Shown in pieces: positions 1-11,700 of a stretch of DNA of 64,000 bases. Position 1 is the first letter of the stretch, and each line of letters opens with the position of its first letter. The DNA is from Toxotes chatareus. Its lineage: Eukaryota; Chordata; Actinopteri; Toxotidae. Under the pieces are notes generated by a model. The model did no database searches and was not told where the DNA came from. It worked only from the letters and a program-made list of their open reading frames with translations. The stretch spans positions 15,678,001-15,742,000 of the forward strand of contig CM028890.1 of assembly GCA_016801885.1 (NCBI GenBank), written 5' to 3'. Both the position numbers and the translations under genes were made by a program.

Positions 1-65
1 TTCTAAATATATTGATTACCAAAACGAATGGGCATAGTGTTGACTAGTTTTCTGTCTTTATTCAG

Positions 66-191
66 GTCTGCTGTCTGTTTCTATTCATTGCTATGGGCAT
101 CTTTACCTTCTCTGCTCTGATGCACTCTGTGGAGGTGGATCAGCCTGGGACGCCATTCAGCAGCATACCAGATGCCTGGTGGTGGGCTGCG
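66..191 (+). CDS. kcnv2: kcnv2-type silent K+ channel subunit, penultimate coding exon (S5, turret, start of pore helix)
   Basis: The exon is 126 bp, phase 0 at both ends, between a polypyrimidine-AG acceptor and a GTGAGT donor. It encodes 42 residues: a hydrophobic S5 (IAMGIFTFSALMHSVE), the turret, and the start of the pore helix (SIPDAWWWAA). An in-frame TAG about 20 bases upstream of the acceptor shows coding does not continue leftward without splicing. From family knowledge, the phrase FTFSALMHSVE followed by WWWAAVSISTVGYGD is typical of KCNV2 (Kv8.2), an electrically silent subunit that co-assembles with Kv2 channels and matters in photoreceptors. The N-terminal T1 domain and S1-S4 must lie upstream of the window. 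Human KCNV2 has a single coding intron as I recall, so the acceptor at 64-65 would be an additional intron. Which fish duplicate this is (a or b) cannot be told. Confidence 0.85.
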
Positions 192-1700
192 GTGAGTAGG
201 ATAAACTTCAAACTCCAGATGGGTTTTGCCTAAATGCAAAATAGCAGGAATGCATTTCAAGTAGGGCTTTAGTTTTTGACAAAAGCTGGTATTTTAGAGA
301 CTTTGCATTGAACTTTGCTGGGTCCAAGTATTGTAACAATATATGTTAGTTTTTCCCTTTCTTACATTTTCAACAAAACCCAACTTAAGTTGCGCTTGAC
401 TGTATATTCATTTGAACTGAGGTTTAAATTATTATTAATAGAGCAAGAAATAATGTCTTCAGTATTTAGAGGATACAACCTGCTCTTTTGGCTGCTACTT
501 AGATTCTTCCGGATTAACTTGGTTATAAACCTTGCTAAGCTGTTCCTCTCGACTTCGCTGAAGAGACTGAGGAGAAGCTCAGTAGGGGGTGCGTCAGTAT
601 GATCAAGCAGTGAGGTGCATTTCAGGTGTCAAGGATTAGGCCTACTGGGATTTGAGAGGCCTGCCTAGTCAGGCCAAGACGACAGTGCACAGGAAAGGGC
701 CGAATCATGTTCTGTGCTACTTTTCATGAAGCAATACATTTATGATAAGACTGTATTCAAAGACTCATTGTATAATCCATTTTTGTGAATTCATCGCTGG
801 CTAAACCGACTTTGAGTTAAGTCTCTCAAGCAGGAAGAATAAGATGAAAAAATTAAATTCTTATTTAAATTCTAATGATGGACTCATGATTATTGGCTGT
901 CTAACAGTAGATGTGTCAGTATGGATCATGACACATGACATGGTGAGAATCATTTTCATGGTCTTTACAAATGTGAAGAAACAGCTGGTGTGTGCCACCA
1001 AACTGTCCTGTAGTTAAACACCAGCATCTGCCTTGCTCTTTGATTTAAATCACTGAATTATTACCTATTTGATTAAGTAGGTATTATACCGGCATAACTA
1101 AATTTCACAAGGAAAACATATGTAAAGATGAGAGATTAATTTTGTCTGACATTTGATGTGATGGTCAGAATAATAACAGTAGCAATTTTACAATATTTTA
1201 CTTTCTTGGTTTTAATGTACTAACCTCGGTGTCATTGTACATCATCAGCCTGTTCCTCTGTCTCTTTCATTCTCATTTAAGGACATTCGGCTTTTATTTA
1301 TCCGGTGGCAGCTGTTAACTTGTATGTGTCTAATCCTCTATAATGCGCCGTAATGCGTCTCGTTTGTGGCCAGACACAGTGATTGCATTCAAGAGATGGA
1401 AAGTGTTGCAGTACATTTCAGAAGGTTTATTTGATCCTGCGTATTCTAAACTTGCAAACATGCCAAATGAATGATCAGTAAAAGAAACAAATAAATTGTT
1501 GGATTCTCATAAAGCCACGGTCAAAGGACATTTTGGGGCAGGAGGAAATCAGCATGAGGATGAGCCCCATCACTCTGGAGAAAAATAAGGGAGATGCCAA
1601 TGCTCTTTTCAGCAATGTTTGATATATCTTTTTGTTAAATGTAAAAAAAAAAAAGAAAAACATATCTAACAAATCTCACGTCACTCTTTTCTTCCTACAG
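192..1700 (+). other. kcnv2 intron
   Basis: GT-AG intron between the two kcnv2 exons, with donor GTGAGT at 192 and acceptor CTTCCTACAG ending at 1700. It is AT-rich, with a short poly-A tract just before the last pyrimidine stretch (about 1642-1660). No repeat family or RNA gene was recognised. Confidence 0.8.
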
Positions 1701-2018
1701 GTGAGCATCTCTACTGTGGGCTATGGAGATGTCGTTCCTATCTCCTACCTCGGCCGCTGTGTGGCATTTGGCTGCATCTCATTTGGCATCATCCTCAATG
1801 GCATGCCCATCTCCATTCTATTCAACAAGTTCTCCGACTACTACGCCAAACTGAAGGAACAGGAATACACATTTTCAAACACGGAGCGCACCTTCCAGCT
1901 CAAGAAACGTCTGAGGCGCAAGTTTGACAGCTGCTTCGAACCCCAGCCAGAAGACTCCGACGATGAGATTCATTATCGGCCCAGTGGAAGGCAAACTATC
2001 CGTGAGAGCGAGGATTGA
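1701..2018 (+). CDS. kcnv2: kcnv2 last coding exon (selectivity filter, S6, C-terminus, stop)
   Basis: The exon follows CTTCCTACAG and continues in phase 0 from the exon at 66-191. It encodes 105 residues ending in TGA at 2016-2018. The selectivity filter is in VSISTVGYGDVVP, then S6 with GIILNGMPISILFNKFSDYY, then a basic stretch (KKRLRRKF) and an acidic, variable tail ending RESED. The usual Kv S6 Pro-x-Pro hinge is absent; the NGMPIS version is typical of KCNV2 and agrees with a modulatory subunit that does not conduct as a homomer. The junction between WWWAA and VSIST is where I recall the single intron of human KCNV2, which supports orthology. The 3' UTR end is unclear: ATTAAA at 3991 and AATAAA at 4841 and 4932 are all distant. 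Confidence 0.88.
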   Translation: MSISTVGYGDVVPISYLGRCVAFGCISFGIILNGMPISILFNKFSDYYAKLKEQEYTFSNTERTFQLKKRLRRKFDSCFEPQPEDSDDEIHYRPSGRQTIRESED

Positions 2019-5000
2019 GAGAAGCCGCCTAGTCGTGAACTTGCTAACCCTAAATGGCCTTATCACCCATGGGTCTAGAAAGTGTAAGACCCCATCTGCC
2101 TCCAACTCTGAGCCTATGTGATTTAAGATAAACAATCTAAGAGGAGGGGGAAATGGAGGCAGCAACAAGTTGAGATAAGCTTTAAGCCTCAGATTCATAG
2201 TAGGTACTGTTTTCATGCAGTGGGTGATTACTCTTTGATCAAGTAGAGAAGATGCTTCCGCTGGACAGCTTGTTATCGGTTTCCAAGAATAGCACCTGGC
2301 TGCAACTAATTCTGACTAAACTGAAATAGATGTGTGACACAAGGAGGTCAAATTGTAACATTATTGATGAAGCAATGTTACACTGATCACTTTGAAGGGA
2401 GTGGGATGCTTGTGAAGAATTATTTTCATTGGAAGTGCTATTAATGGACTATTTTGGACAACTTCATGGTCTCTTACATGTTACTTTACATTCCTGATAC
2501 TCCGCACAATAGACAGTATAACTTTGATTTCTGTCTTCTGTAAGATTTTTGGCCAATAGCTGGTCAAACATCACTTTGGACTGTAGTCACTGTCTTCCGC
2601 TTTTTTAGGCCAAGAAAATACATGTGTAAAGGTGATGCAAGCCTCACAGATTCACACTATGTTCACCTGAGAAAAATTCAGCATCATCAGTGCAAAGCCC
2701 TCCCATGTGCTATATGTCAGCAAAGTGGCATTCTCGTGAAAAGCACACCTTTTTTTTTTTGTCCAGTCACTCAGCGTGCTCTTGACTGTACCTTAGTGGG
2801 AGGATAGGCGCAGCAGGGGATGTGTCAGTAGAGCTCAAGAGCACGGGTCTAATTTTGTGGTCAAGGATTACAAGGATTTGCGCTTGCACCTCCTGCCTCT
2901 TCAGTCAAGGGCAAAAGTCAATCAAGTCCTGTGCCATTTTGGGCGCACAGAGAATCTGATCAGGTGCTATTTAAGTGCTTACAAGCCACAATCACGAGGG
3001 ATAGCAGACAAATGTGTTTCTTATATAGGTCTTTCAAGCAGGAGAATTGAGATAAGAAACAATGGTGCTTGTAATCGTCATCTAGCAGTTCAGAATTTGG
3101 CACAATCCTTGAGAACTGAGCTCCATGTTCTTGAACTATAGCTGTCAGGATCAAACATAGCTCAGTTCTGTAGTGGAAACTGTCACTGCACTGTGCTGCT
3201 TGCTGTGTTTGGCCATTCGGCTAAAATCATTAAACCAATTCCTGCCCTGGAGCAAGCAAACAGTAAGCAAATTTATTATCTCATCCCATTTAATATGTCC
3301 AGTCTGTGCTAGATACAGATACAAGGGAAAGAAAATAAGCCCTTGGCACACCCACTGATTCACACCCTGTGTCTAACTGTGCTGAAGATGTGTTGTGCCT
3401 CTGATCATAACAAAACACCTTGCACCTGCACTGGTAACCTCTGATTTACAAATACAGAGCTCTATGAAGTATTAGACCCTTGTTCCACCCACATAAGACA
3501 TAGTTAGAGACAGTATTGTATGTTCATTGAGTTACTGAATGAATTATCAGTGTAACATTATGAATGCTTCCTTGTACAGAAAGTACAAGTACAGAAATAC
3601 TCGTCAAAGACTAAGGATTTGTCCACAAGTGAAAGATGTCCAATCTCTGTTTACATTGTAGCCTAAAGATTTTAAAGGTTTTGATTGGAGAGTCAGTGGT
3701 CAACTGCATGAAGGTGTTAAAAATTACATTGGTTAAACAGAGCAAACAAAAGAAGGACATTTTATGATTTGTGTTTAATTTCATATATATAAATGTATGT
3801 ATATATATATATCTATATATACTATATACTCAGTTACTGTACAAAACATTGTAAAATGTGTCACTATTTTTTGTTATTGTGCAGAAAAACAAAACAAAAC
3901 ATTCAAATGCAACACAGGCTGGAAACTGTGTTGAACACAGATTTTATTATGTATAAAACATATACTTCTCAAAAAGAGATTTCTTGCTGAATTAAAAAAA
4001 AAAAATCTCTTCCTCATAGCATTTCCCTTTAAATACAAGAGACTTGAAGTCGATGTCTATTTATAGGCACCTGTCTCAGTCGTCTGAGGGACGATGCTGC
4101 CTTTCTAATAGTATTATAGGATAAGGTAATGGGAAAGATGCCAGTGGTTTAATAGTGTCGTCAGCGTCAATTAAAACTCAAGAGCACGGAGAGATTTTGG
4201 TTGTCTCATGTGACTCAGGCAGGACTGAGTGGACAGGAATAGATGCAGTCAAGGGGGACATCAGGGAACGTTCTGTAAGACAGACATATGCAGATAGACA
4301 GGCAGACAGATACACATATAGAATATTATGGAACAATATAGAATAATACAGAGGCACATTTCAACTTTAAGTAATACAGCAAGTGTTAACAAAGAGGTGA
4401 TACTGAAACAGCCAGCAGACTAGTCCACTATTTACTCTCTTTTTAGCTCTGTGTTGGTCTCCACCAACTCCTGATGACTGTCTTTGGCACTTCAGCTTCT
4501 AACTGCTCTTCTGTGTTTACCAGCTAGTTGCTAACTGTCTCTGTCCGCTTAGTGCTGGGCGGGTGGTATACTGTCATTTTATCAGAATTGGAAATACAGT
4601 TGTTTCGTTTTGTTCTAGAAAGGCGTGGACGATTTTGCATCGGCAACTACGGTGGCCCTGAGGTACATAACAAAACAACACCTAGGAGAAGAAATTAGTC
4701 AAAACAAAATCACAGTGACATTTCAGAAAACAAATCAACAAAACAGAAACCACTTAACCTTCAGTGACAGTTCACAGTAAACAGTTTCCTGGAGTCTGTT
4801 GTGAAGTCAGCGGTACAGTGGCGAGTAATATGATAAGCCTAATAAAGTCTAGTTAGTTCAACATCTGGGTGAACTAACTCGATTACCATGCCATTAATGA
4901 ACACCATCGACTTTAACCCCCTTCTACAAGAAATAAAGGATAGGAATCAGGAATTAGACTAACAAGACTGATATTTTCAACTCCACATCTTGCTTTCAGC

Positions 5001-5800
5001 ACAGCAGCTGAGCATCACAAACCAATCGTTGCTTACCAGTGATATCGTCATTAGAGGTTAAAATGCCAAGCATAGCCAGAAGTACATTTAAGACATTAAA
5101 GTGCCACCTCTCATATTTTTCATCAGTGCTGGAAATATGAAACAGTCATCTCTGTTTATACAACTACAGTACAGCCTCGGGTGACCATGTGTGCGAACCG
5201 TTGCGTCAGTATCCTTGACATCTTTTTGTCGCTCGCACTCTGTTCCAATTAGCTCCCATCCCTCAAGACGTGTCAAGATAAGGTGTAAAAGCAACTCACA
5301 TTCAAGGAAAATAGTTCACTGTAATAACCTGAATTATGATGTTTTGACACATTTTCAAACAGACATATGTAAACGCTGTGAGCAAAACAGGAGTTTAAGC
5401 ACGTCTGTGAAATAAGTTAATAACGCTAAAACCACATTAAGATCTGTAAACACAGGGCTTGTTAACATCTACACTGCTTGAAATCCATCTTGGTTTCACT
5501 ACTTTTCTCAAAGAAGGACCAACCTCAGACGTTTGTTGGGTTCCAAAGAGCTGTGTGATGCTCTTGCGAGGCTCAGTGGCTGCAAATACTTCACAGTATT
5601 TCTTGCTTAAAACCGACCAGTAGATCACTACAAGACCAGGTTTTTATCTCGATGACAGTTTCAACCTTGAGGCGACTTCGCATCACTATCACGCTGGGCT
5701 CTAGATCAGGACATGCTTTTCTTTCACCAAGGCTGAATACATGTCTCAAATAACCTGTGGCCTCAGCATTTTTGAAACCGTCACTTTGGGTAACACACAT
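2019..5800. other. kcnv2 3' UTR and intergenic DNA
   Basis: This is probably a kcnv2 3' UTR of unknown length followed by the kcnv2-insl3 intergenic region. It contains an AT-rich tract with TATATA runs (3781-3835) and possible poly(A) signals at 3991, 4841 and 4932, none decisive. No conserved coding sequence was seen; the open frames here are short and have no recognisable domains. Confidence 0.5.
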
Positions 5801-5804
5801 TGAC

Positions 5805-5812
5805 TATATAAA
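5805..5812 (+). promoter_or_regulatory. TATA box of the insl3-like gene
   Basis: A perfect TATATAAA lies 133 bp before the ATG at 5945, so transcription would start near 5835-5845 and give a 5' UTR of about 100 nt. The position fits a compact hormone gene. Confidence 0.6.
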
Positions 5813-5944
5813 CCCCCTCAAGTTTACCTCGTAAGTCACCACGCATCCTTGTTACTCTCCACACTCCCAAGCTCACCTCTCATCTGTCCGCCCAGTCAGT
5901 TCCTTCCTCCACTGGCCACCTGAGGAGCAGTAACACATCACACA

Positions 5945-6135
5945 ATGCCTGCTGCTAAGTGTTTGGTGTCTCTGATGGCGGTGCTTGTGGCTGCAGTGTG
6001 TGTGGTTCATGCACAGGAGAGGATCAAGATGTGTGGGAGAGCTGATACGTCTGGCCGTCTCATCCTGTGGTAACTCACGGCTAAGGAGAAGCACCCCGGA
6101 CGTAGAACTGGGCCAACATCAGCTCACTCCTCGCT
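5945..6135 (+). pseudogene. insl3: insl3-like relaxin-family hormone, exon 1 (signal peptide, B chain, start of C peptide), frame broken
   Basis: The exon opens with ATG and a 23-residue signal peptide (MPAAKCLVSLMAVLVAAVCV then VHA), followed by QERIKMCGR. After AGA (6038-6040) the frame runs into TAA at 6071. Two bases short in the GAGA run, the other frame carries straight on as the rest of a relaxin-type B chain (LIRLAVSSCGNSRLRR), C-peptide sequence, and a GTAAGT donor at 6136 in phase 1. With one Glu codon restored, the cysteine spacing C-x11-C and the R-x-x-x-R pattern of relaxin B chains are exact. In the family this hormone signals through RXFP2-type receptors and in fish testis promotes germ-cell differentiation. 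The name rests on chain features and the neighbouring kcnn1; insl5 or another relaxin-family gene is possible. The break may be a true null allele, a young pseudogene or a sequence error. Confidence 0.62.
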
Positions 6136-6562
6136 GTAAGTCCTTCATGTTATATTTTTAAACATCATGTGCATTGGTTGAGAGCCGCTGCTCGCACCAT
6201 CTGCACAGATGTAAGTGATATTTAACGTTTTAAACATTTAAAGCCACATTTGAGAAGTGCACATTCCTGCTGTGTCTCCTGAGTTTGTTCTGATTTGAGT
6301 GACCATCTCATCCATCAACCCAGCAAAATACATTTTCTCATGGTTTATTTGCTCACTTATTGCAGTACTATAATTGATTAAATTATTAATGTATTCACTG
6401 AGCTCCATGTGACATTTCTCAACTTTCTAGTGGCATTTGTGTTTCAGTACCCATTAGTTTTTAGTTTTGGAGTTTCAAGAGGTTTCCAATTGAAACCAAG
6501 AACTCTTCCATGTTTTCCAGTTGTCTTTCTAAAATCCACATCTTTCCGTCTCCTCTGCACAG
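6136..6562 (+). other. insl3-like gene intron
   Basis: A phase-1 GT-AG intron of 427 bp, with donor GTAAGT at 6136 and acceptor CTCTGCACAG ending at 6562, interrupts the C peptide. A phase-1 intron there is the hallmark of the insulin/relaxin superfamily. The split codon is T plus GG (Trp). Confidence 0.7.
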
Positions 6563-6762
6563 GGGACCGTGACACCTCCACAGAAGAGAACCGGGCTACT
6601 GAGACGATCCACATCCCTCCAGAGTCTGGTGAGAAGGATGTCTTCTCCCCAGTTCCTCACTGGTACCCTCTGTCCTCTCGGATCAGGCGAGCTGCTGGAA
6701 GAATATCTGATATTTGCTGCGAGAAAGGATGCAGCATGAAAGAGCTGATACAGTTTTGCTAG
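6563..6762 (+). CDS. insl3: insl3-like hormone, exon 2 (rest of C peptide, A chain)
   Basis: The exon continues from the split codon into a hydrophilic, acidic C peptide and a basic processing site (SSRIRR), then the A chain AAGRISDICCEKGCSMKELI plus QFC and TAG at 6760-6762. The A-chain cysteine pattern CC-x3-C-x8-C is exactly that of the insulin/relaxin superfamily, and the RIRR site fits furin-like cleavage of the prohormone. The exon itself is fully open, with normal splice sites and a downstream poly(A) signal, so the only visible lesion in the gene is the 2-nt loss in exon 1. GCSM also occurs in INSL5-type A chains, so an insl5 identity is not excluded; the missing C-terminal Trp of the B chain and the kcnn1 neighbourhood favour insl3. 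Confidence 0.65.
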
Positions 6763-7129
6763 ATTTAACTTTCTACCCGTCACACGATAAAATACTGTCT
6801 TGAAGTGTTTTTGGTCTGTGCTGCAAGTTTGTTTAAAAGGACCTTTACCACGTTGCCTAATTCATGAGAAGTCAGATGAAATGATTTTGCTATATTTCCA
6901 GTGATGTAGCATTCTGCTAAACACTGCACATCGGTAATTGCAGATATTTGATCATATTTAACGAATTCCTTTCAATGTCACAGCAGGACAAACGATAAAA
7001 TCAGAGCATACACAGGTTTTTGCGGAGAGACTGTCACATTGAAATGATTGTTTATTTTGTACTGAAATAATTTATTCTCTCTTCATTATTGTAGAAAAAA
7101 GTGCATTTTCACCCCTCAAACTAGACTCT

Positions 7130-7135
7130 AATAAA
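7130..7135 (+). terminator. poly(A) signal of the insl3-like gene
   Basis: Canonical AATAAA 368 bp after the stop codon, followed by T- and GT-rich sequence (about 7150-7185) suited to cleavage-factor binding. This gives a 3' UTR of about 390 nt. Confidence 0.55.
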
Positions 7136-7488
7136 GCTTTTGATGATTATTTATGAAACTTTATTTGTGTTAATCTGTGTTTTATCAACTTTTTGATGAT
7201 GGTTTCCATGTTGTACTTACAACAACATCATCAATATTCATTCCTAGTAACTCTGAATTAAATTTTACAGGTGTCAAAATTAATTTGTTTGTAGGATAAA
7301 TCAGTCGACCCTGGTGCATGTTTTCCACACAAATCAGCCAGCACCAATCAACAGTTCTCACTTCTTCTTCTTCTAATAGTCTAAAAATCAACACTTAGTA
7401 ACACTGTGTTGCTGTTTCATTGTTAACTTGAATAATCAAAGTTCCAACGGAGCCAGTCTTGAAAAAGCAAATGGCTGACACATAAAAA

Positions 7489-7522
7489 CACACACACACA
7501 CGCACACATACACACACACACA
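7489..7522. repeat. (CA)n microsatellite, imperfect
   Basis: CA repeats interrupted by CG and TA steps, downstream of the insl3-like gene. Confidence 0.8.
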
Positions 7523-8312
7523 AACTATAAGACACACACTTGAGACAACATTGGTGCTCTTTCTGATAGCGCTAAATCAGATTGAGGCCATTGGTTCAGC
7601 CATTCAGCTCCATAATAACAGAAATAATCTCTGTAACCCGGCCAGTTCCTCACACTGAGGGGTGTATAATTCGCTCAACAGATAATCAAATGTGGTGCTG
7701 ATTATCTGCCACTCTATACTGCAGCCGTCCTAAATGACTCCTAATAGCAAATGAAATCAGCCTACAGTGACTGATTGTTTAATTGGTTTTATTTGGGGAG
7801 GGATGGATTTCGTTGTGCGTACACTTCATTTTTATGTAATTGGTTTTATTTGCCGCATTATCAGACAAAACACCCGAAGATGAATGTTAAATTTAGATCA
7901 AGTCGGAAGAAGATAATTCAGCTTGGAAGGTTTTTAACTACAAATAGAGAATACAACAGTCTGGTAATGTTATTTTAACATTTGGATACATCTGGCAAAC
8001 TGCTGCCACCCATGAAATTGGCTCTACATACATACCCTTTTTAAACAACAGACCAGTTTCTAAGCCGGTGTTCCTGATCCTGTTGTCATCATGCATTCTG
8101 TATAATGGCAATGAGTAAGAAAGGAGGTAAATAAGTTAATAGATACTACAACATTGGAGGGCAGCATCTTTTCAACAGAGAGAAATCAAATTAGGAATAT
8201 AGAATGAAACTATAAATTCAAAGTAAACTACACATGAAATTATTTTACATTTACTTTACATTTTGGGAAGGTGGTACCATTAAAAGTATGCCGAACACTA
8301 GTAGCTAATTAG

Positions 8313-8720
8313 TGTCATGACCAGCCCCTAAGGGCACTGTTTTCTGAACCCTTTTGTTTTGTTTTGAACTCTTTTGTGGACATTTGGAGCTTTTGGACTC
8401 TTGTTTTACTTCCCATCTTTGTCTAGTTTCCCTCCATTTGTGATTGTCTGCCCTGCCCTAATTAGTTTCACCTGTTGCCTATTACCTCATGAATATAAGT
8501 CTCCTTGTCGCTCTTTGTTCTGTTTGTCTTTGTCCTGAGTCTGTCTGTTTCTCTACCTGTGTTGCTTCCCCGTGTTAGTTCCTGTACCTTGCGTCATTTC
8601 CCCCCCATGGGCTTACCCAAATCACAGGGCCAAACTACAATAACAAGCCTGCCACTGCTTTTACCGGTCCCTTTCATCTCACTCTTTGCCTTGACACTGC
8701 GTGTGACCCTTTGCAACCTC
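8313..8720. mobile_element. LTR-like dispersed repeat fragment (possible solo LTR)
   Basis: The segment begins TGTCATGACC and runs through T/C-rich sequence with a TTAGTTTCACCTG-like box, a CATGAATATAAG promoter-like motif, and repeated TTTGTC/CTGTCTG words. I recognise this arrangement, from memory only, as typical of dispersed LTR-type repeats in teleost genomes. No target-site duplication or paired LTR was identified and the 3' edge is uncertain. Confidence 0.3.
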
Positions 8721-11700
8721 ACAGTTTGAAAACTCTTACTTATATAGTTTTTTTTTAGTTAGCTGAACATGCAAAGATGTAAAACTTGTCCACAGAGCAG
8801 CATCCTGTGCAACATAGATGGAAAGCAATTTTTAAGTTATTTCTGATAATACATTCATGCTGTGTAAATATTTAATTTGTTTAGTGGTAGCAGCTGTTTC
8901 AAGGAGATTCCTATGAAAATTGCTTATAAACTCACTTTCTAAACTATTAGTGGCAAATTTAATTATTTCCAGGAAATGTCCTGAAAAGTTTGTTTAAATT
9001 ATGATAAAATAACGCACTCGTAAAATAAAGTGCTAACACAGAAATGAAATTTCATTCATAATAAAAGGAATATGTCCATGCACTTTTAAAGAGAAAGAAA
9101 AAGTGGCCACGGCAGGAAGAGATTTGATAGAGCTGTTTTATGCAGTGTCTCATGTCAGCCAGCAGAGAGTGACAGATATCTGATTTTAAATGACATCCTC
9201 TCTACACTGCTTTCCCTCCAGTGACAGTAAGGTTTACCTGTCTCAGCTGACAGGAGGTGAGGAGCTGGTCCATTCTGCCAACTCAAGGATGTTACTTTTG
9301 AATTTTAATGTTACTGTGTCAAGTCCAGTCATTGCTGCCACTTTTCTCTTGCTGCAGTGACAATCGGTCTCTCAAGGGTCATTATTATAAAATGCTTGAT
9401 CACCTCAAGTGATCCTTTGTCTTCTTGTGACAAGAAGGGACATCTGATCAGAGGACATTTCTAGGCCTCAGCCCATCATTATTCAGTACCAACATGAGAT
9501 GACAAACACATGGCTGCATGGGCCTCTTTGATGGCCTTCTCCTCAAGCCTGGTTTGTCAACTGAAAAGCTGCTAAACCAAATAATGAAAATGAAATCAGA
9601 GCCTCTATCACTCTTTCTGTCTTTGTATCTCTTTGTGCCTAGTTTCCAGTTAGCAGGAAAAGCAGCAGGACAGAATAGCACCTTCACTGAGTGCCAGCAG
9701 AGCAGCTACACTTCTCACGGGCATGCATGAACACACACACACAAGCAATGCCAGGCAGGAGAGTGTACATGTCTGTGTGTCTGTGTGGACTGGTGGGTGT
9801 CAATTTGCATGTAAATGAAATGGCTCTCAGTGCTCTTGTTCCAACAGTAAAAGTGTCAAGGCTAAAGATATAGCTATACTTGGTGTAAAAGTGTGTATGT
9901 GGTTCATGTTTTCATGTGCATACTTGGCATGTGGTTGTGTTTGCATATACTGTGTGCATGTGCTCAGGCATAAATGGTGCGTGTGTGGGAGTACAAGATC
10001 GGGAAACCCATCTGAAGTCCATGTCTATACTTATCTATCTATTAAAGCACATTTTTTTAAAGAGTGTTTGCGTGTTTTATTTTGTAACCAGTGAGCACAT
10101 GTGCGTGTGGGAGCAGAAGCCAGGACGATGACTGACATGTCTGTTTTCGTGTGTCCATTTTTGTCAGTGCTCCAGGCATGCTTCTACGTAACATAAACTG
10201 TCAGATGTTGTGTCAAAGAAACCCTCAGTAACAGGGTCTTTGTCTCTGCTCTATGCCTTGTTTCAGTCTTGACTGGAAAGTTGACAATCAGATTCACATG
10301 AAACCCGCTATTTATTGAATGTACATGGTCATAGTCCTGAACCTGAGAGCTCTAAAAGAGACAAAAGACATTTATACTGCTGCACACTTTTCAGTCAAGA
10401 TGTAAATCCTTAATTCAAATCTGGTAAACCAGCTCATCATCATTTATCGTGCTGTTTGGTTATCTTTCCAGCTGCACCATCTGCCATCTCCTACTGTTGA
10501 AGTGACAGGTCTGTCTTCTTCTGTGCTTTCCAACATATAGACAGCCTGACCAGCAGTGACAGCTTCAGGAGCTACGCATGCTTAGACGCTGCCCCCAGGG
10601 GAACAGGAAGAGGAAGACAGAACTTCCAACGGAGCTCTGTTGTTGTTTCTCCATGTGCTCTGATCTCCTCTGATCTTCGTTGCTGCATGACTGGAATTTG
10701 TGTCTCTCTATCTTTAGCATTGTGAATATTAGATACTGAAAAAAAAACCTTTCCCCCAGGGAAAACAGTAGTAAAAATCTATTTGATTTTAGAATGTAGT
10801 CTATATGATTTAAATTATTCAAACCTATTTTTGCAGATTTCCTTAACAGCCATGCAGTGGCTGAAAATACGTTCTAAGACACAGTCATTATTATATACAC
10901 ACAGTATATTATCTAATAAATTACAGGCTGCCAGGAAAACCTTCACATTATGTAGACTCATAAATTATAATATTAGGATAAAACTCTATTACAGCCAAGT
11001 AAAAGACTCTGTACTGTGTGAGTTAATAAAAAGAATTTACAGTGTTTAGCTTTTTGAAGAGTGATGCTGTGGCTCAGATGGCAGAGAGATGTTCATTGGA
11101 CAGAATCAGAATCACTTTCTCAGGGTTGTCAGACTTCCTAATGCCTTCCTCATCCTCCTCCCGATTGTCCTATCACCATATGTCTTGACATTCTGGCAGT
11201 TTTACAGTACGTTTACGTTTTTGTCCTCTCTACACCTGTTTTTGTTTCTTTAGGGGGACTACTGTGAAGGATACATAACCAAATATATTATAAAAAATAT
11301 ACATATAAAATAGTTTGTAAGTTTTGTAAATCGTGTCTTAATGGGTCATGTGTGTAACAGTTTTTTTTAGTTTTTATTCTTCTTAAAGTGTCCCCTGATT
11401 TCTATAGCTGTTGGCCTCTGAACCAAAGCCAATTACTACCTCAACTTCCTTAATTACTTTCTTGCCCTATCTGGTCTTCCATATGAATGTCATTATATCC
11501 GCTTAATCTGTCCTGTGAAAGAATAGAAGCCCATGCAGTCAACACCACACACACACACACACAGATATTAACTACTACTTTGTCACAACCTTGGGGCCAC
11601 TGAGAGGTGGTGAAGCTGAACTAATAGAGCTGAGCTGGTAGAGGGCAGTGTGGCAGCAGCAGCAGCCGCTAAACCAACTGCAGGCAAGTTTTCTGCAGCT

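Noticed and set aside
3971..4010. Inverted AAGAGATTT / AAATCTCTT around a poly-A loop
   Set aside because: Short 9-bp arms in AT-rich sequence, easily due to chance.
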